A stretch of 64,000 nucleotides of DNA from Gp6-AA40 sp963742105 (lineage in GTDB: Bacteria > Acidobacteriota > Vicinamibacteria > Vicinamibacterales > UBA2999). Numbering within the stretch: position 1 is the first letter of the stretch; every line of letters starts with the position of its first letter. Made by a program: the position numbers and the translations under genes. Location of the stretch: NCBI GenBank assembly GCA_963742105.1, contig CAVUKN010000004.1, positions 434,001 through 498,000 on the forward strand. Direction: 5' to 3'. Below the pieces are notes generated by a model that did no database searches, was not told the DNA's origin, and saw only the letters and a list, made by a program, of their open reading frames with translations. Shown piece after piece: positions 1 to 7,952 of the stretch.

Positions 1-411
1 TTGGGCGAGTCGATCAAGTACTGGGTCCGGCCGGACATCGAAAACCGCATCAAGGAAGGCTCGATACCGGCGCGTATGGAGACGAGCGTCATCGAGATCA
101 CGCCGACCGCCGTGATCGTCGAGTCGCACGGCGAGCGTGACGAGCTTCCGGCCGAAGCCGTATTCCTGCTGACGGGGTACCACCCCGATACGGCTCTGAT
201 GACGGCGGCTGGCATCGTCTGCGACCCGGTGACGCTGGCGCCGCAGATGGACCCCGAGACGTTCGAGACGAACGTGCCGAACCTGTTCCTGGCCGGCGGG
301 TGCAGCGCCGGACGCAACACCGGTTCGATCTTCATCGAGAACGGCCGGTTCCACGGAGAGCGCATCATCGGGCTGCTGGCCCAGCGACTCGAGCCGGGCC
401 TGCAACTCTAG
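1..411 (+). CDS. YpdA-like thioredoxin-reductase-family flavoprotein, C-terminal part
   Basis: Only the last 136 residues are present; the gene enters from the left edge, so the first in-window start codon is probably internal. Near the start the segment reads ESIKYWVRPDIENRI. A GYHPD stretch follows (about residue 59), then the FAD-closing segment NLFLAGGCSAGRNTGSIFIE, ending FIENGRFHG. The FIENGRFHG ending is typical of the YpdA family of putative bacillithiol disulfide reductases, which belong to the pyridine-nucleotide disulfide oxidoreductases. The FAD-binding N-terminus and the NADPH Rossmann core are outside the window, so cofactor motifs cannot be checked. The family is known to reduce low-molecular-weight disulfides in Firmicutes; in this lineage the substrate is unknown. 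It is a single gene separated by 126 bp from the next. Confidence 0.75.
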   Translation: MGESIKYWVRPDIENRIKEGSIPARMETSVIEITPTAVIVESHGERDELPAEAVFLLTGYHPDTALMTAAGIVCDPVTLAPQMDPETFETNVPNLFLAGGCSAGRNTGSIFIENGRFHGERIIGLLAQRLEPGLQL

Positions 412-522
412 CGCCGCGACAGCGGAGCGGCCCTCGCGGCAAGGCGCTGCCAGTGTGCGTATGAAACGTTGGCAGACATTCCGGTGCGGCGGGAAATCGT
501 CTGCTATTTCGTCGATTTGCCA

Positions 523-528
523 TAGAAT
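523..528 (+). promoter_or_regulatory. candidate -10 element for the ECF sigma gene
   Basis: TAGAAT lies ten bases before the ATG at 538, which would put the transcript start at or very near the start codon, so the mRNA would be leaderless or nearly so. The matching -35 (TCTGCT around 500) is weak. No Shine-Dalgarno sequence is seen before 538, which agrees with a leaderless message. Inference from spacing only. Confidence 0.3.
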
Positions 529-537
529 CCGGCCAAC

Positions 538-1143
538 ATGTCGGCGCCGCCGCATTCGCACGACGGCTCTGCCGATATCACGCGGCTGCTTCAGGCGTGG
601 AGCGATGGAGATCAGCGCGCGTTGAACGAGCTGACCCCTGTCGTCTACGCCGAACTCCATCGCCTGGCCCACCGCTACATGCGGCGTGAACGCCGCGGAC
701 ACAGCCTGCAAACCACCGCCCTCGTCAACGAGGCCTACCTGCGGCTGGTGGGCGTCACGAGGATGCAGTGGCAGAATCGAGCTCATTTCTTCGCCGTATC
801 CGCCCAGTTGATGCGGCGCATCCTTGTCGATCGGGCACGCCGTCACAATCAGAAGCGCGGTCGCGGGCTGCCCCATGTCTCGCTCGACGAGGCCCTCGTA
901 CTCGGCGGTCAACCCGAGGTCGACCTGGTCGCGCTCGATGACGCGCTGAATGCACTCGAGCGTCTCGATGCCCGTAAGGTCCAAGTGGTCGAAATGCGGT
1001 TCTTTGGCGGCCTCAGCATCGACGAAACCGCGGCGGTGCTACGCGTTTCACCAGTAACGGTGCGCCGCGACTGGAACAGCGCCAAGGTGTGGCTCTATCG
1101 AGAGTTGACCGGTCGCGCCGACGATGAACTCGGATCGCTTTAG
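538..1143 (+). CDS. ECF-type RNA polymerase sigma factor (TIGR02999-like)
   Basis: This is a 201-residue sigma factor of the extracytoplasmic-function class. Region 2 carries the ALVNEAYLRLV helix (about residues 61-71) followed by a conserved FF..AA-like segment. Region 4 is the helix-turn-helix around LSIDETAAVLRVSPVTVRRD (about 160-180), with the R-D-W recognition-helix end typical of the TIGR02999 group. In Acidobacteria and Planctomycetes this group is commonly encoded next to serine/threonine kinases, which are thought to control it instead of a classical anti-sigma factor. Here the kinase gene starts inside the last 20 bases of this one, so the two are translationally coupled. No anti-sigma gene is adjacent. 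The start at 538 is the first ATG after the candidate -10 element; no alternative start is better supported. Confidence 0.88.
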   Translation: MSAPPHSHDGSADITRLLQAWSDGDQRALNELTPVVYAELHRLAHRYMRRERRGHSLQTTALVNEAYLRLVGVTRMQWQNRAHFFAVSAQLMRRILVDRARRHNQKRGRGLPHVSLDEALVLGGQPEVDLVALDDALNALERLDARKVQVVEMRFFGGLSIDETAAVLRVSPVTVRRDWNSAKVWLYRELTGRADDELGSL

Positions 1144-4132
1144 GCAGCTCGATGATCTGCTCCAGCGGGTGCTGGAGTGTCCACGGGATCAGCGCGAGCC
1201 GTTTCTGCGCGACGCCTGCGCGGGCGATCAGGCGCTGGAACAGCAGATTCGAGTACTGCTCGGGTCGGAACCGCCACAGGCAGACTTCCTGGAGCGCCCG
1301 GCCATCGAGATCGAGGCGTTGTCGCTCGCACGCGACGAACGCGACGGTTCGGATGCGGACGCCGCCGTGATCGTCGATCGCGCCGTGTCCCACTATCGCG
1401 TGATCGAGCGACTCGCGAGCGGCGGGATGGGCGTTGTCTACAAAGCGGAGGACACCAGGCTCCATCGACTGGTCGCTTTGAAGTTCCTGACGGACGAACT
1501 CGCGCACGATCGTGAGGCGTTGAACAGGTTCCGGCGTGAGGCCCGCACCGCCTCCGCGTTGAACCACCCGAACATCTGCACGATCTATGACGTGGGGGAG
1601 TTCGACGGCCACTCCTTTATCGCGATGGAGTATCTGGAAGGGACGACACTCAAGGCACTGATCGCCGACACGCGCGGGCTCGAGCTGGACGCCGTGTTGA
1701 CGATCGGATCACAGATCGCCGGCGCGCTAGACGCTGCCCACGCCGCCGGCGTCATCCACCGGGACATCAAGCCGGCGAACATCTTGATCGGCCGCCTCGG
1801 ACACGCGAAGGTTCTCGATTTCGGTCTGGCCAAGATGTGTGCGCCCGACGATGCGGCCCAGGACGTGTCGACCGCGACGCGCTTTGGCACAGTGGTCGGG
1901 ACTGCAGCGTACATGGCGCCTGAACAGGCGCGCGGTGATTCGGTCGACCATCGCGCGGACATCTGGGCGCTCGGACTCGTGCTCTACGAAATGGCAACAG
2001 GCGCCCGTCCGATGGCGGTCGTCCGACTCCGCCTCGAAAAGTTTCCCGAGCTGGAGCTCCTCGTCTCGAAGTGTCTGGAAACCGATCCGGCGCGCCGGTA
2101 TCAACAGGCGTCGGAGGTCCTTGCCGACCTGCAGCGCATGCAGCGGGATCGTCGGCCACGGTCAGCGCTTCAGGCGATCACTGGCGTCGTGACAAGAGGA
2201 CTCGCGAGTCGCTGGAAGGCTCTCGTCTCTGCGGCGGCCGTCATCACTCTCACGACCGGCATTCTAATTTCGCTTCGCGAGCCGCCCACGCTCACGGACA
2301 AAGACACCATCGTGCTCGCCGATTTCGAGAACCTGACCGGTGAGCCCGTATTCGACGGCACTCTTCGCCAGGGCCTGGCGGTGCAACTCGAGCAGTCACC
2401 ATTTCTCAACGTCGTTTCGGAGGAACGCATTCAGGATGTGCTGCACCTGATGGGCAGACCCCCGGATGAACGACTGACGCTGCAGCTTGCTCGAGACCTT
2501 TGCGAGCGAGCCGCCGGGACCGCTGTCGTCAGCGGTTCCGTGGCAAAGCTTGGAAGTGCTTACGTACTGGGATTGCGAGCGACGAACTGCCGTACGGGTG
2601 ACCTGCTCGTTGACCAGCAGACACAAGCTGCCGGCAAGGAGGACGTTCTGGGCGCCCTGAGCCAGATGGCCCGGGCGTTCAGAGGCCGGGCTGGCGAGAC
2701 ACTTGCCACGGTCGAGCGGCACGATACTCCGCTCGAAGAGGCGACCACACCGTCGCTCGAAGCGCTGCGTGCTTACAGCGCCGGTCGGCGGGTGCACGCG
2801 TCGAGCGGTCCGGCCGCCTTGCCTCTTTTCCAGCGCGCCATCGAGCTCGATCCGAAGTTCGCCATGGCGTATGCGTTCCTCGGCACGACTCACGGCGAAC
2901 TCGGGCAGACCGAGGAAGCGGCGACCGCCATCCGGACTGCGTATGAACTGAAGGATCGCACGAGCGACCGCGAGGGCTTCTTCATCACCGCGTCGTACGA
3001 TCTGCGCGTCACCGGGAATCTTGAAAAAGCACAGCAGACGTGTGAGCTCTGGGCGCAGACCTACCCTCGTGCCTGGGAACCGCACGGGTTTCTGGTCGGA
3101 ATCATCCTGCCGGTGCTGGGCCGATACGAACGCGCCGTCGTCGAAGGGCGAAAGACGCTGGAGCTCAATCCCGATTTCGCTATTGCGTACAAGACACTGG
3201 CCTTCGCGTACGCGGAACTCGGGGAAGTCGGAGAGGCCGAGGCGACGCTCAGACGCGCCTCTGAACGCCGATTGGTTTTACCGGACCTGACGGTCCTTCA
3301 ATTCGACCTTGCGTTCCTGCGCGGAGATCGGGCGGAGATGGCACGGTTGGCTGCTCTGGATCAGGGCACCTCTGGTGCCGACGATCTGATGGCCGAGCAT
3401 GAGGCACTGGCGCTGGCTTATACCGGCCGTCTGCGCGACGCGGAAGACAAGGCCCGCCGCGCCGTCGATCTGGCACACCAGATGGCGCAGCCCGAGAGGT
3501 CCGCTCAGTTCGAAGTCGGGACTGCCGTCTGGCATGCCCTGTTCGGGAACCGGCTCGCGGCGCGACGCCATGCAGCAACGGCATTGGCGTTGTCCAGGAA
3601 ACGGGATGTCGCGTACGGTGCGGCGTTCGCGCTCGCCGTTGCGGGAGACGCCGCGACAGCCCAGGCCCTGACGGACGATCTCGAGCGTCGCTATCCCGAG
3701 GACACCTCCGTCAGATTCAGCTACCTCCCTGTCCTCCGCGCACAACTCGCCCTGCACGGCAGTGCGCCTGCGAAGGCAGTCGATTCATTGCAGGCCGCCA
3801 TGGCCTACGAGCTGGGCATGCCGCCCAGTAGCTTCGGTGCGTTCTTCGGGGCCATGTACCCCGTGTATGTCCGCGGCCAGGCTTATCTGGCTGGCCGTCA
3901 AGGCGCGAAGGCTGCTGCCGAATTCGAGAAGATTCTCCAGCATCGTGGCGTGGTCGTCAGCGACCCCATCGGTGCGCTTGCTCACCTGCAACTGGGGCGG
4001 GCGCGGGTGTTGTCTGGCGACATCGCGAGCGCCAGGACGGCGTATCAGGACTTCCTGACCCTGTGGTCAGGCGCCGACCCGCACATCCCGGTGCTCGAAG
4101 AGGCGAAGGCGGAGTACGGCCGGCTCCGGTAG
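1124..4132 (+). CDS. serine/threonine protein kinase with TPR region
   Basis: A 1002-residue Hanks-type kinase and TPR protein anchored in the membrane. The kinase domain spans about residues 91-342: glycine loop LASGGMGVVYKAED, the ATP-binding lysine in VALK (K120), the catalytic loop HRDIKPANIL (D214), DFGLAK (D232), and the GTAAYMAPEQARG activation-segment end. A membrane helix follows at about 366-384, then an extracytoplasmic part that opens with a domain resembling those predicted to sense signals (DKDTIVLADFENLTGEPVFD) and continues with TPR-like helices from about 560 to the end. The C-lobe appears shortened: after GARPM, about 18-20 residues usually present in this family are missing before VRLRLEKFPELELLVSKCLE. 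The gene overlaps the ECF sigma gene by 20 bases, so phosphorylation of that sigma factor is the natural hypothesis. Confidence 0.9.
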   Translation: MNSDRFRQLDDLLQRVLECPRDQREPFLRDACAGDQALEQQIRVLLGSEPPQADFLERPAIEIEALSLARDERDGSDADAAVIVDRAVSHYRVIERLASGGMGVVYKAEDTRLHRLVALKFLTDELAHDREALNRFRREARTASALNHPNICTIYDVGEFDGHSFIAMEYLEGTTLKALIADTRGLELDAVLTIGSQIAGALDAAHAAGVIHRDIKPANILIGRLGHAKVLDFGLAKMCAPDDAAQDVSTATRFGTVVGTAAYMAPEQARGDSVDHRADIWALGLVLYEMATGARPMAVVRLRLEKFPELELLVSKCLETDPARRYQQASEVLADLQRMQRDRRPRSALQAITGVVTRGLASRWKALVSAAAVITLTTGILISLREPPTLTDKDTIVLADFENLTGEPVFDGTLRQGLAVQLEQSPFLNVVSEERIQDVLHLMGRPPDERLTLQLARDLCERAAGTAVVSGSVAKLGSAYVLGLRATNCRTGDLLVDQQTQAAGKEDVLGALSQMARAFRGRAGETLATVERHDTPLEEATTPSLEALRAYSAGRRVHASSGPAALPLFQRAIELDPKFAMAYAFLGTTHGELGQTEEAATAIRTAYELKDRTSDREGFFITASYDLRVTGNLEKAQQTCELWAQTYPRAWEPHGFLVGIILPVLGRYERAVVEGRKTLELNPDFAIAYKTLAFAYAELGEVGEAEATLRRASERRLVLPDLTVLQFDLAFLRGDRAEMARLAALDQGTSGADDLMAEHEALALAYTGRLRDAEDKARRAVDLAHQMAQPERSAQFEVGTAVWHALFGNRLAARRHAATALALSRKRDVAYGAAFALAVAGDAATAQALTDDLERRYPEDTSVRFSYLPVLRAQLALHGSAPAKAVDSLQAAMAYELGMPPSSFGAFFGAMYPVYVRGQAYLAGRQGAKAAAEFEKILQHRGVVVSDPIGALAHLQLGRARVLSGDIASARTAYQDFLTLWSGADPHIPVLEEAKAEYGRLR

Positions 4133-4169
4133 CCCCTGGCCGGAGCACCGCCTTCGGTATTCGTGGCGA

Positions 4170-4682
4170 TCAAGATCCCTGATTGATGGTTCCGGTATAG
4201 GTCCCTGACGTACTGCCGGTCGCCAAATCGAGGGTACGCGTCAGGATGATGGTGCCGGAGGCGCCACTGAAACGACCAGTACCCCCGGAAATTGTCTGCG
4301 TTTCTCGGACAGTGATCTCGCTTTCCGAGAACTCGAGGATCACTCCGTGCGTTGTTGCCGAAATCGTGTCACCGTTCGCAGCCGTCCAGAGGACAGTCCC
4401 GGTCCCGTCGCCGGTGTCGTCATCGACAGTAATTTCCGCCGCGTAAGTGAATGTACCGAGATGGTTGCCGGTCCCGCCGCCGGTGACACTGTGCGGATTG
4501 ACAAATTTCTCGTTCGCCTGCAGATCGCCTCGGAAAGGCAGCTGGGACCCGTTGCGCGCCGATGTTTGTCTGATTCCGTCACCGGCTTGAAGGAACGACA
4601 CCGTTGGCGCGGCTGGACTTGTCAGCGCGGCATCCGCGCAGGCTGTCCCCAATACACAAAGACCGACGATCAGGATTCGCAT
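4170..4682 (-). CDS. small secreted beta-barrel-like protein, probable lipoprotein
   Basis: A 170-residue protein with an N-terminal export signal (MRILIVGLCVLGTACADAA). The LGTAC segment could be a non-canonical lipobox with cysteine 15 as the modified residue. The rest is rich in G, T and S with alternating beta-like segments. The repeated pattern GGTGRFSGASG followed by TGTI is what is seen in the allene-oxide-cyclase-barrel-like proteins common in soil bacteria. No catalytic residues can be named. It converges on the kinase gene (38 bp between stops) and is probably transcribed alone. Function unknown; an extracellular or periplasmic location is inferred from the signal. Confidence 0.6.
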   Translation of the reverse strand: MRILIVGLCVLGTACADAALTSPAAPTVSFLQAGDGIRQTSARNGSQLPFRGDLQANEKFVNPHSVTGGGTGNHLGTFTYAAEITVDDDTGDGTGTVLWTAANGDTISATTHGVILEFSESEITVRETQTISGGTGRFSGASGTIILTRTLDLATGSTSGTYTGTINQGS

Positions 4683-4767
4683 TCTGTGACCTCTCTGGTA
4701 AGCCCCACGGGGCCGGACCGGCCCTGGTACCTGTCAGAGGCGTAGAAGCCGTCACAAAACGCTCATG

Positions 4768-4922
4768 GCGCGTAGTTGTCCGTTTGCGGACGTGCCGTAA
4801 TACCAGGAATGAACCGGTTTCCCCCTGCGTCCCTGCTGGTTGCCGGCGCCTTGCTTGGCAGCGTAAGTCCCAGCCCGCCCTGACCCAGACCCAGGCTCTT
4901 CGGCCCCCGAGCGCCCCGAGCC
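4768..4922 (+). pseudogene. decayed copy of the 5' end of the gene at 5907
   Basis: About 150 bp here match the segment 5868-6022 closely. Both contain TGCCGTAATACCAGG just before an ATG, then MNR..PASLLVAGAL, and then the nucleotide string for SQPALAQTQG and ERP. In this copy small indels after the GAL codons shift the frame, so translation from the ATG at 4809 gives only 24 residues before a stop. The match stops near 4922 and no further homology to the gene body is visible. It is best read as a duplicated promoter/signal-peptide fragment that has lost function. The shared upstream block suggests that the regulatory region was copied too. Confidence 0.75.
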
Positions 4923-5191
4923 TAGCCTGCAGCTTTAAGTACCGGCTTGTCCCTCCCGTCAGTTTTACGCAGGCCGTAAGTGGTTTCGCGGACTGCACGT
5001 ATTTCGCTCGACATCGTCGAGATCTGCCATTCTTTCCACCGCCCCGCAGCAGGCACACCACGTGCCCCGATGATGCCGACGCCTCACACGCCGAGGCGTC
5101 CGTATACGGCGCTGTTCCGAGGTCTCGGACGGTGTGAAGCCGCATACGACTGCGGATGCACGACGGTCAAATCGACAGACGGAGGTCAGGA
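4923..5191. other. intergenic stretch without a gene
   Basis: Between the decayed duplicate and the CHRD gene I see no credible coding region: open frames here lack a ribosome site, signal or recognisable motif. The last bases hold the Shine-Dalgarno GGAGGT (5181-5186) of the CHRD gene. The promoter of that gene should lie here but no clear -35/-10 pair stands out. Confidence 0.5.
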
Positions 5192-5770
5192 ATGAAGCGA
5201 ATCACGATCGGAGCGGTGGCGGTCTTCGCCATCGGGTCCACTGTCCTGGTACTAGGCGACCAGGGAAGTCGCCGGTTCCAGGAATTCCTCAACGGCTTCA
5301 AGGAAGCGGCGGCGCCAATTTCGACGACCGGCACCGGCACGTTTCGCGCGACCATCAGCAAGGATGAAAAGGAGATCGGCTATGAGCTGACGTTCCACGA
5401 TCTCGAAGGCGACGTCAGGCAGGCGCATATCCACATCGGCTATCCCCAGAACTCGGGCGGCATCGTCCTGTGGTTGTGTGATTCAGCCGCCAACCCGTCT
5501 CCGAGTGCGACGACGCCTGAATGTACCGAGAACTCCAATACCGGCGATCTGCGCAACGGCCACGTCACAGGAACGCTCACCGCGGCTGACGTCCAGGCGC
5601 AGACGGCGAACGGTATCGCGGGACCAGCCGAATGGTCGGAAGTCCTCGACCTGATCCGCGCCGGCCGGACCTACGCGAACGTCCACAGCGTGAAATTTAC
5701 CGGCGGGGAAATCCGCAGTCAGCTCGACAACGGCGACGACGACAGCGACGACCACGGGAATCACCATTGA
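5192..5770 (+). CDS. secreted CHRD-domain protein
   Basis: A 192-residue exported protein. The ATG at 5192 is chosen over an in-frame ATG at 5156 because GGAGGT sits at 5181-5186 with ideal spacing and because the protein then begins with a clean signal peptide (MKRITIGAVAVFAIGSTVLVLG). The central part, from GTGTFRATISKDEKEIGYEL through QAHIHIG to NVHSVKFTGGEIRSQL, is a CHRD domain, a fold named for chordin and widespread in bacterial secreted proteins without a known enzymatic role. Two cysteines (in LWLCDS and TPECTEN) could form a disulfide. The C-terminus ends in an acidic and histidine-rich tail (NGDDDSDDHGNHH) that could bind metal. Monocistronic by position. Confidence 0.8.
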   Translation: MKRITIGAVAVFAIGSTVLVLGDQGSRRFQEFLNGFKEAAAPISTTGTGTFRATISKDEKEIGYELTFHDLEGDVRQAHIHIGYPQNSGGIVLWLCDSAANPSPSATTPECTENSNTGDLRNGHVTGTLTAADVQAQTANGIAGPAEWSEVLDLIRAGRTYANVHSVKFTGGEIRSQLDNGDDDSDDHGNHH

Positions 5771-5906
5771 TCAACGCCTTCAGCGAGAACGCCTGGTGAC
5801 CCCCGGAGGCGGGCGCGCTGCTCGTGCCCGCTTCCGCTCCCACTCGCCATCGCCAGCATTCACGGGCGGTCGTTAACCGTTGTCCGGGTCTGCCGTAATA
5901 CCAGGC

Positions 5907-6833
5907 ATGAACCGAATTCGCCCCGCCTCGCTCCTGGTTGCCGGCGCCCTGATTGCCGGCGGTGGGTCCCAGCCCGCCCTGGCCCAGACCCAGGGTCTTC
6001 AGGCGCCCGAGCGCCCCAGGAACGCGCCGGTCGCGCCGGTGCCTGCCGCAGCCGCGCAGCCGCCGGTCGTGGTCTACCAGAACCCGGGCGACGTGCCGAA
6101 CGCGGAAAACGTCCGGGAGCAGTTGCGACGCGTGTTGTCGGTATATCCGCCGTCTCTTCGTCAGATCCTGGCGCTCGACCCGGCCCTCCTGCAGCGCGAG
6201 GACTACCTCGCGCCATATCCGGCGCTGTCGGCCTTCCTGCAGCAGCACCCCGAAGTGGCGAGGAACCCGAGTTACTTCTTCGGTACCTTCAACAACTTCG
6301 ACCGTGGCTACACCGAAGGGGACCGGCGAATCGAGGTCCTCCGGAACACCCTCGAGGGGATCACGTTCCTGACCGGGTTCCTGACAGTGATCTCGCTGGT
6401 CTACGCCCTGCTCCGACAGGCCATCGAGTACCGACGGTGGCGGCGCCAGATCCAGATTCAGACCGACATCCACACGAAGCTGCTGGACCGGATGACGAAC
6501 AACCAGGAGCTTCTCGCGTATATCGAGACGTCCGCGGGCCGGCGGTTCCTCGAGGCACCCGTTCCGCTGATGGCGCAGCCTCCGGCCGCTTCGATTGCGC
6601 CGGTTGCGCGTATCCTCTGGTCGGTCCAGATCGGCGTCGTCGTCGTAGCCGCCGGCATCGGGTTCTGGATTGCCAGGAGCACGATCAACGACCCTGACCT
6701 CATCTCTATGTTCCAGGTGATGGGATCGCTGGCGATGGCCGTGGGGGTGGGATTCGTCGTTTCGGCATTGATGTCATGGGCGCTGTCGCAGCGGATGGGG
6801 CTACTCGCTGCGCCTCCAGCAAAGGCTGAGTGA
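5907..6833 (+). CDS. membrane protein of unknown function, first gene of a sigma/anti-sigma operon
   Basis: A 308-residue protein starting at ATG 5907; an in-frame TTG at 5880 is less likely because the ATG opens a good signal peptide ending in QPALAQ. After a Pro/Ala-rich stretch comes a soluble helical part containing YPPSLRQIL, LSAFLQQHPEVARNPSYFF and FNNFDRGYTEGD. Three membrane segments follow (about residues 150-170, 237-257 and 268-290), with the first two separated by a cytoplasmic-looking helix. I do not recognise the family beyond saying that proteins of this layout occur in Acidobacteria next to ECF sigma genes. Its stop codon overlaps the sigma start (TGATG), so the three genes 5907-7869 form one tightly coupled unit. 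It may act as part of the signal-sensing complex. Confidence 0.65.
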   Translation: MNRIRPASLLVAGALIAGGGSQPALAQTQGLQAPERPRNAPVAPVPAAAAQPPVVVYQNPGDVPNAENVREQLRRVLSVYPPSLRQILALDPALLQREDYLAPYPALSAFLQQHPEVARNPSYFFGTFNNFDRGYTEGDRRIEVLRNTLEGITFLTGFLTVISLVYALLRQAIEYRRWRRQIQIQTDIHTKLLDRMTNNQELLAYIETSAGRRFLEAPVPLMAQPPAASIAPVARILWSVQIGVVVVAAGIGFWIARSTINDPDLISMFQVMGSLAMAVGVGFVVSALMSWALSQRMGLLAAPPAKAE

Positions 6834-7408
6834 TGGCTGAATGGACGCTGAGCGACGTGGAGCGGCTCAGTGCGTTGAACGACGCCGATCGCACCTTCCA
6901 GATGAGCGAAGACGCGTTCCGCTCGTTCTACGAGCTGACGTCGCGCCCGGTCTGGTTGTATCTCGCCCGCATCACCGGTGACCGTCGCCTTGCCGACGAT
7001 TTGCTGCAGGAGGCCTACTACCGGTTCCTGCGCACGACGACGAGGTTCGAGAGCGACGATCACCGGCGGAATTACCTCTTCCGGATCGCGACGAACCTCG
7101 CGCACGACAACCGGCGCCGGTCGCGTTTCCCCGCCGTGCCGGTCGACGAGGCGGAATCGGCCGTCGTGGCCGAATCGGAGAGCGTCGACCAGGTGGCCCG
7201 GCGTCTCGACGTGACCCGGGCAATGTCGCAGCTGAAGCCGCGAGAGCGCAGCCTGCTGTGGCTCGCGTATGCGCAGGGCGCGTCGCACGAGGAGATTGCC
7301 GCAACCATGGGCCTCAAGCGTTCGAGTATGAAGACGCTCCTGTTCCGCGCGCGCCGGCATCTGATGGCGGCGCTCGGCTCCACTCCAGCAAAGGCAGGCC
7401 GATCGTGA
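6833..7408 (+). CDS. ECF RNA polymerase sigma factor
   Basis: A 191-residue sigma factor. The ATG at 6833 overlaps the upstream stop codon by one base; the GTG three bases earlier is a less likely start. Region 2 covers FRSFYELTSRPVWLYLAR and DRRLADDLLQEAYYRFLR, where DDLLQEAYYRF is the core-binding helix. Region 4 is the C-terminal helix-turn-helix LKPRERSLLWLAYAQGASHE followed by EIAATMGLKRSSMKTLLFRA. Together these are the RpoE/SigW-type layout. The gene overlaps the next, a small zinc-finger membrane protein, by four bases (GTGA), the usual pattern for a sigma and its anti-sigma factor. Confidence 0.88.
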   Translation: MAEWTLSDVERLSALNDADRTFQMSEDAFRSFYELTSRPVWLYLARITGDRRLADDLLQEAYYRFLRTTTRFESDDHRRNYLFRIATNLAHDNRRRSRFPAVPVDEAESAVVAESESVDQVARRLDVTRAMSQLKPRERSLLWLAYAQGASHEEIAATMGLKRSSMKTLLFRARRHLMAALGSTPAKAGRS

Positions 7409-7869
7409 GCGCGCTCGAATGCGTCCGTGAGCACGAAGTGGTGGCCCTGGTGATGTCGGGCCGCTGGCCCGACGGATGTGAAGCCGAATTGCGTGAGCAC
7501 GCCTCGGCTTGTGCCGTGTGCCGGGACGTCGTCGCCATCGCGCCGGCGCTGCGTGATGACCTGCGGCGTACCGACGTGCAGGTGCCAGCCGCCGGCCAGG
7601 TCTGGTGGCGTGCGGCGATCCGCGCCCGTGCGGACGCGGCGCGAGACGCGGCCCGTCCGATGGTCTGGCTGCAGGCGGTCACAGGCGCCGGCGCCGCCGG
7701 TCTGGCGCTCGCCGGCGTCTCGGTGGTCTGGCCGCGAATACAGGGCGTGTGGCAGTCGGCGCCATTTGGTCGAGGCTCCTTCGAGGAAGCGCTGCCACTG
7801 CTGCTCGCTGTCGGCATCGGGATCGTCGCCGCGCCAATCGCGTACTTTCTGGCCGTGCCGAGAGACTAG
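7405..7869 (+). CDS. putative membrane-anchored zinc anti-sigma factor
   Basis: A 154-residue protein. The GTG at 7405 is chosen because it overlaps the sigma stop codon as GTGA and puts the zinc motif near the N-terminus, as in known anti-sigma proteins. The motif is H32-x3-C36-x2-C39 (EHASACAVC), the ZAS/zf-HC2 signature; C6 and H10 may supply further ligands. Two membrane helices follow (about 90-112 and 130-150), the second close to the C-terminus. By family, the cytoplasmic zinc domain would bind the sigma factor at 6833 and release it upon a signal. Its similarity lies in the motif and context; the remainder of the protein is not recognisable. Confidence 0.75.
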   Translation: MSALECVREHEVVALVMSGRWPDGCEAELREHASACAVCRDVVAIAPALRDDLRRTDVQVPAAGQVWWRAAIRARADAARDAARPMVWLQAVTGAGAAGLALAGVSVVWPRIQGVWQSAPFGRGSFEEALPLLLAVGIGIVAAPIAYFLAVPRD

Positions 7870-7873
7870 ATCA

Positions 7874-7901
7874 TTTGTGAGTTGTGATTTGCGATTTGTG
7901 A
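7874..7901 (+). repeat. heptamer tandem repeat, unit TTTGTGA
   Basis: Four consecutive 7-base units: TTTGTGA, GTTGTGA, TTTGCGA, TTTGTGA. It lies directly after the anti-sigma gene and before the TIGR03435 gene. This is the first of several loci in the window with 7- or 8-base units of differing sequence. Confidence 0.8.
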
Positions 7902-7952
7902 TTTTCCACTCGGGCCACCGGCGAACCCTGGAACCTTCACGAGGGAGGAGCC

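Noticed and set aside
4604..5137. 177-codon open frame on the + strand
   Set aside because: Runs across the small secreted gene's 5' end, the decayed duplicate and empty DNA; no domain.
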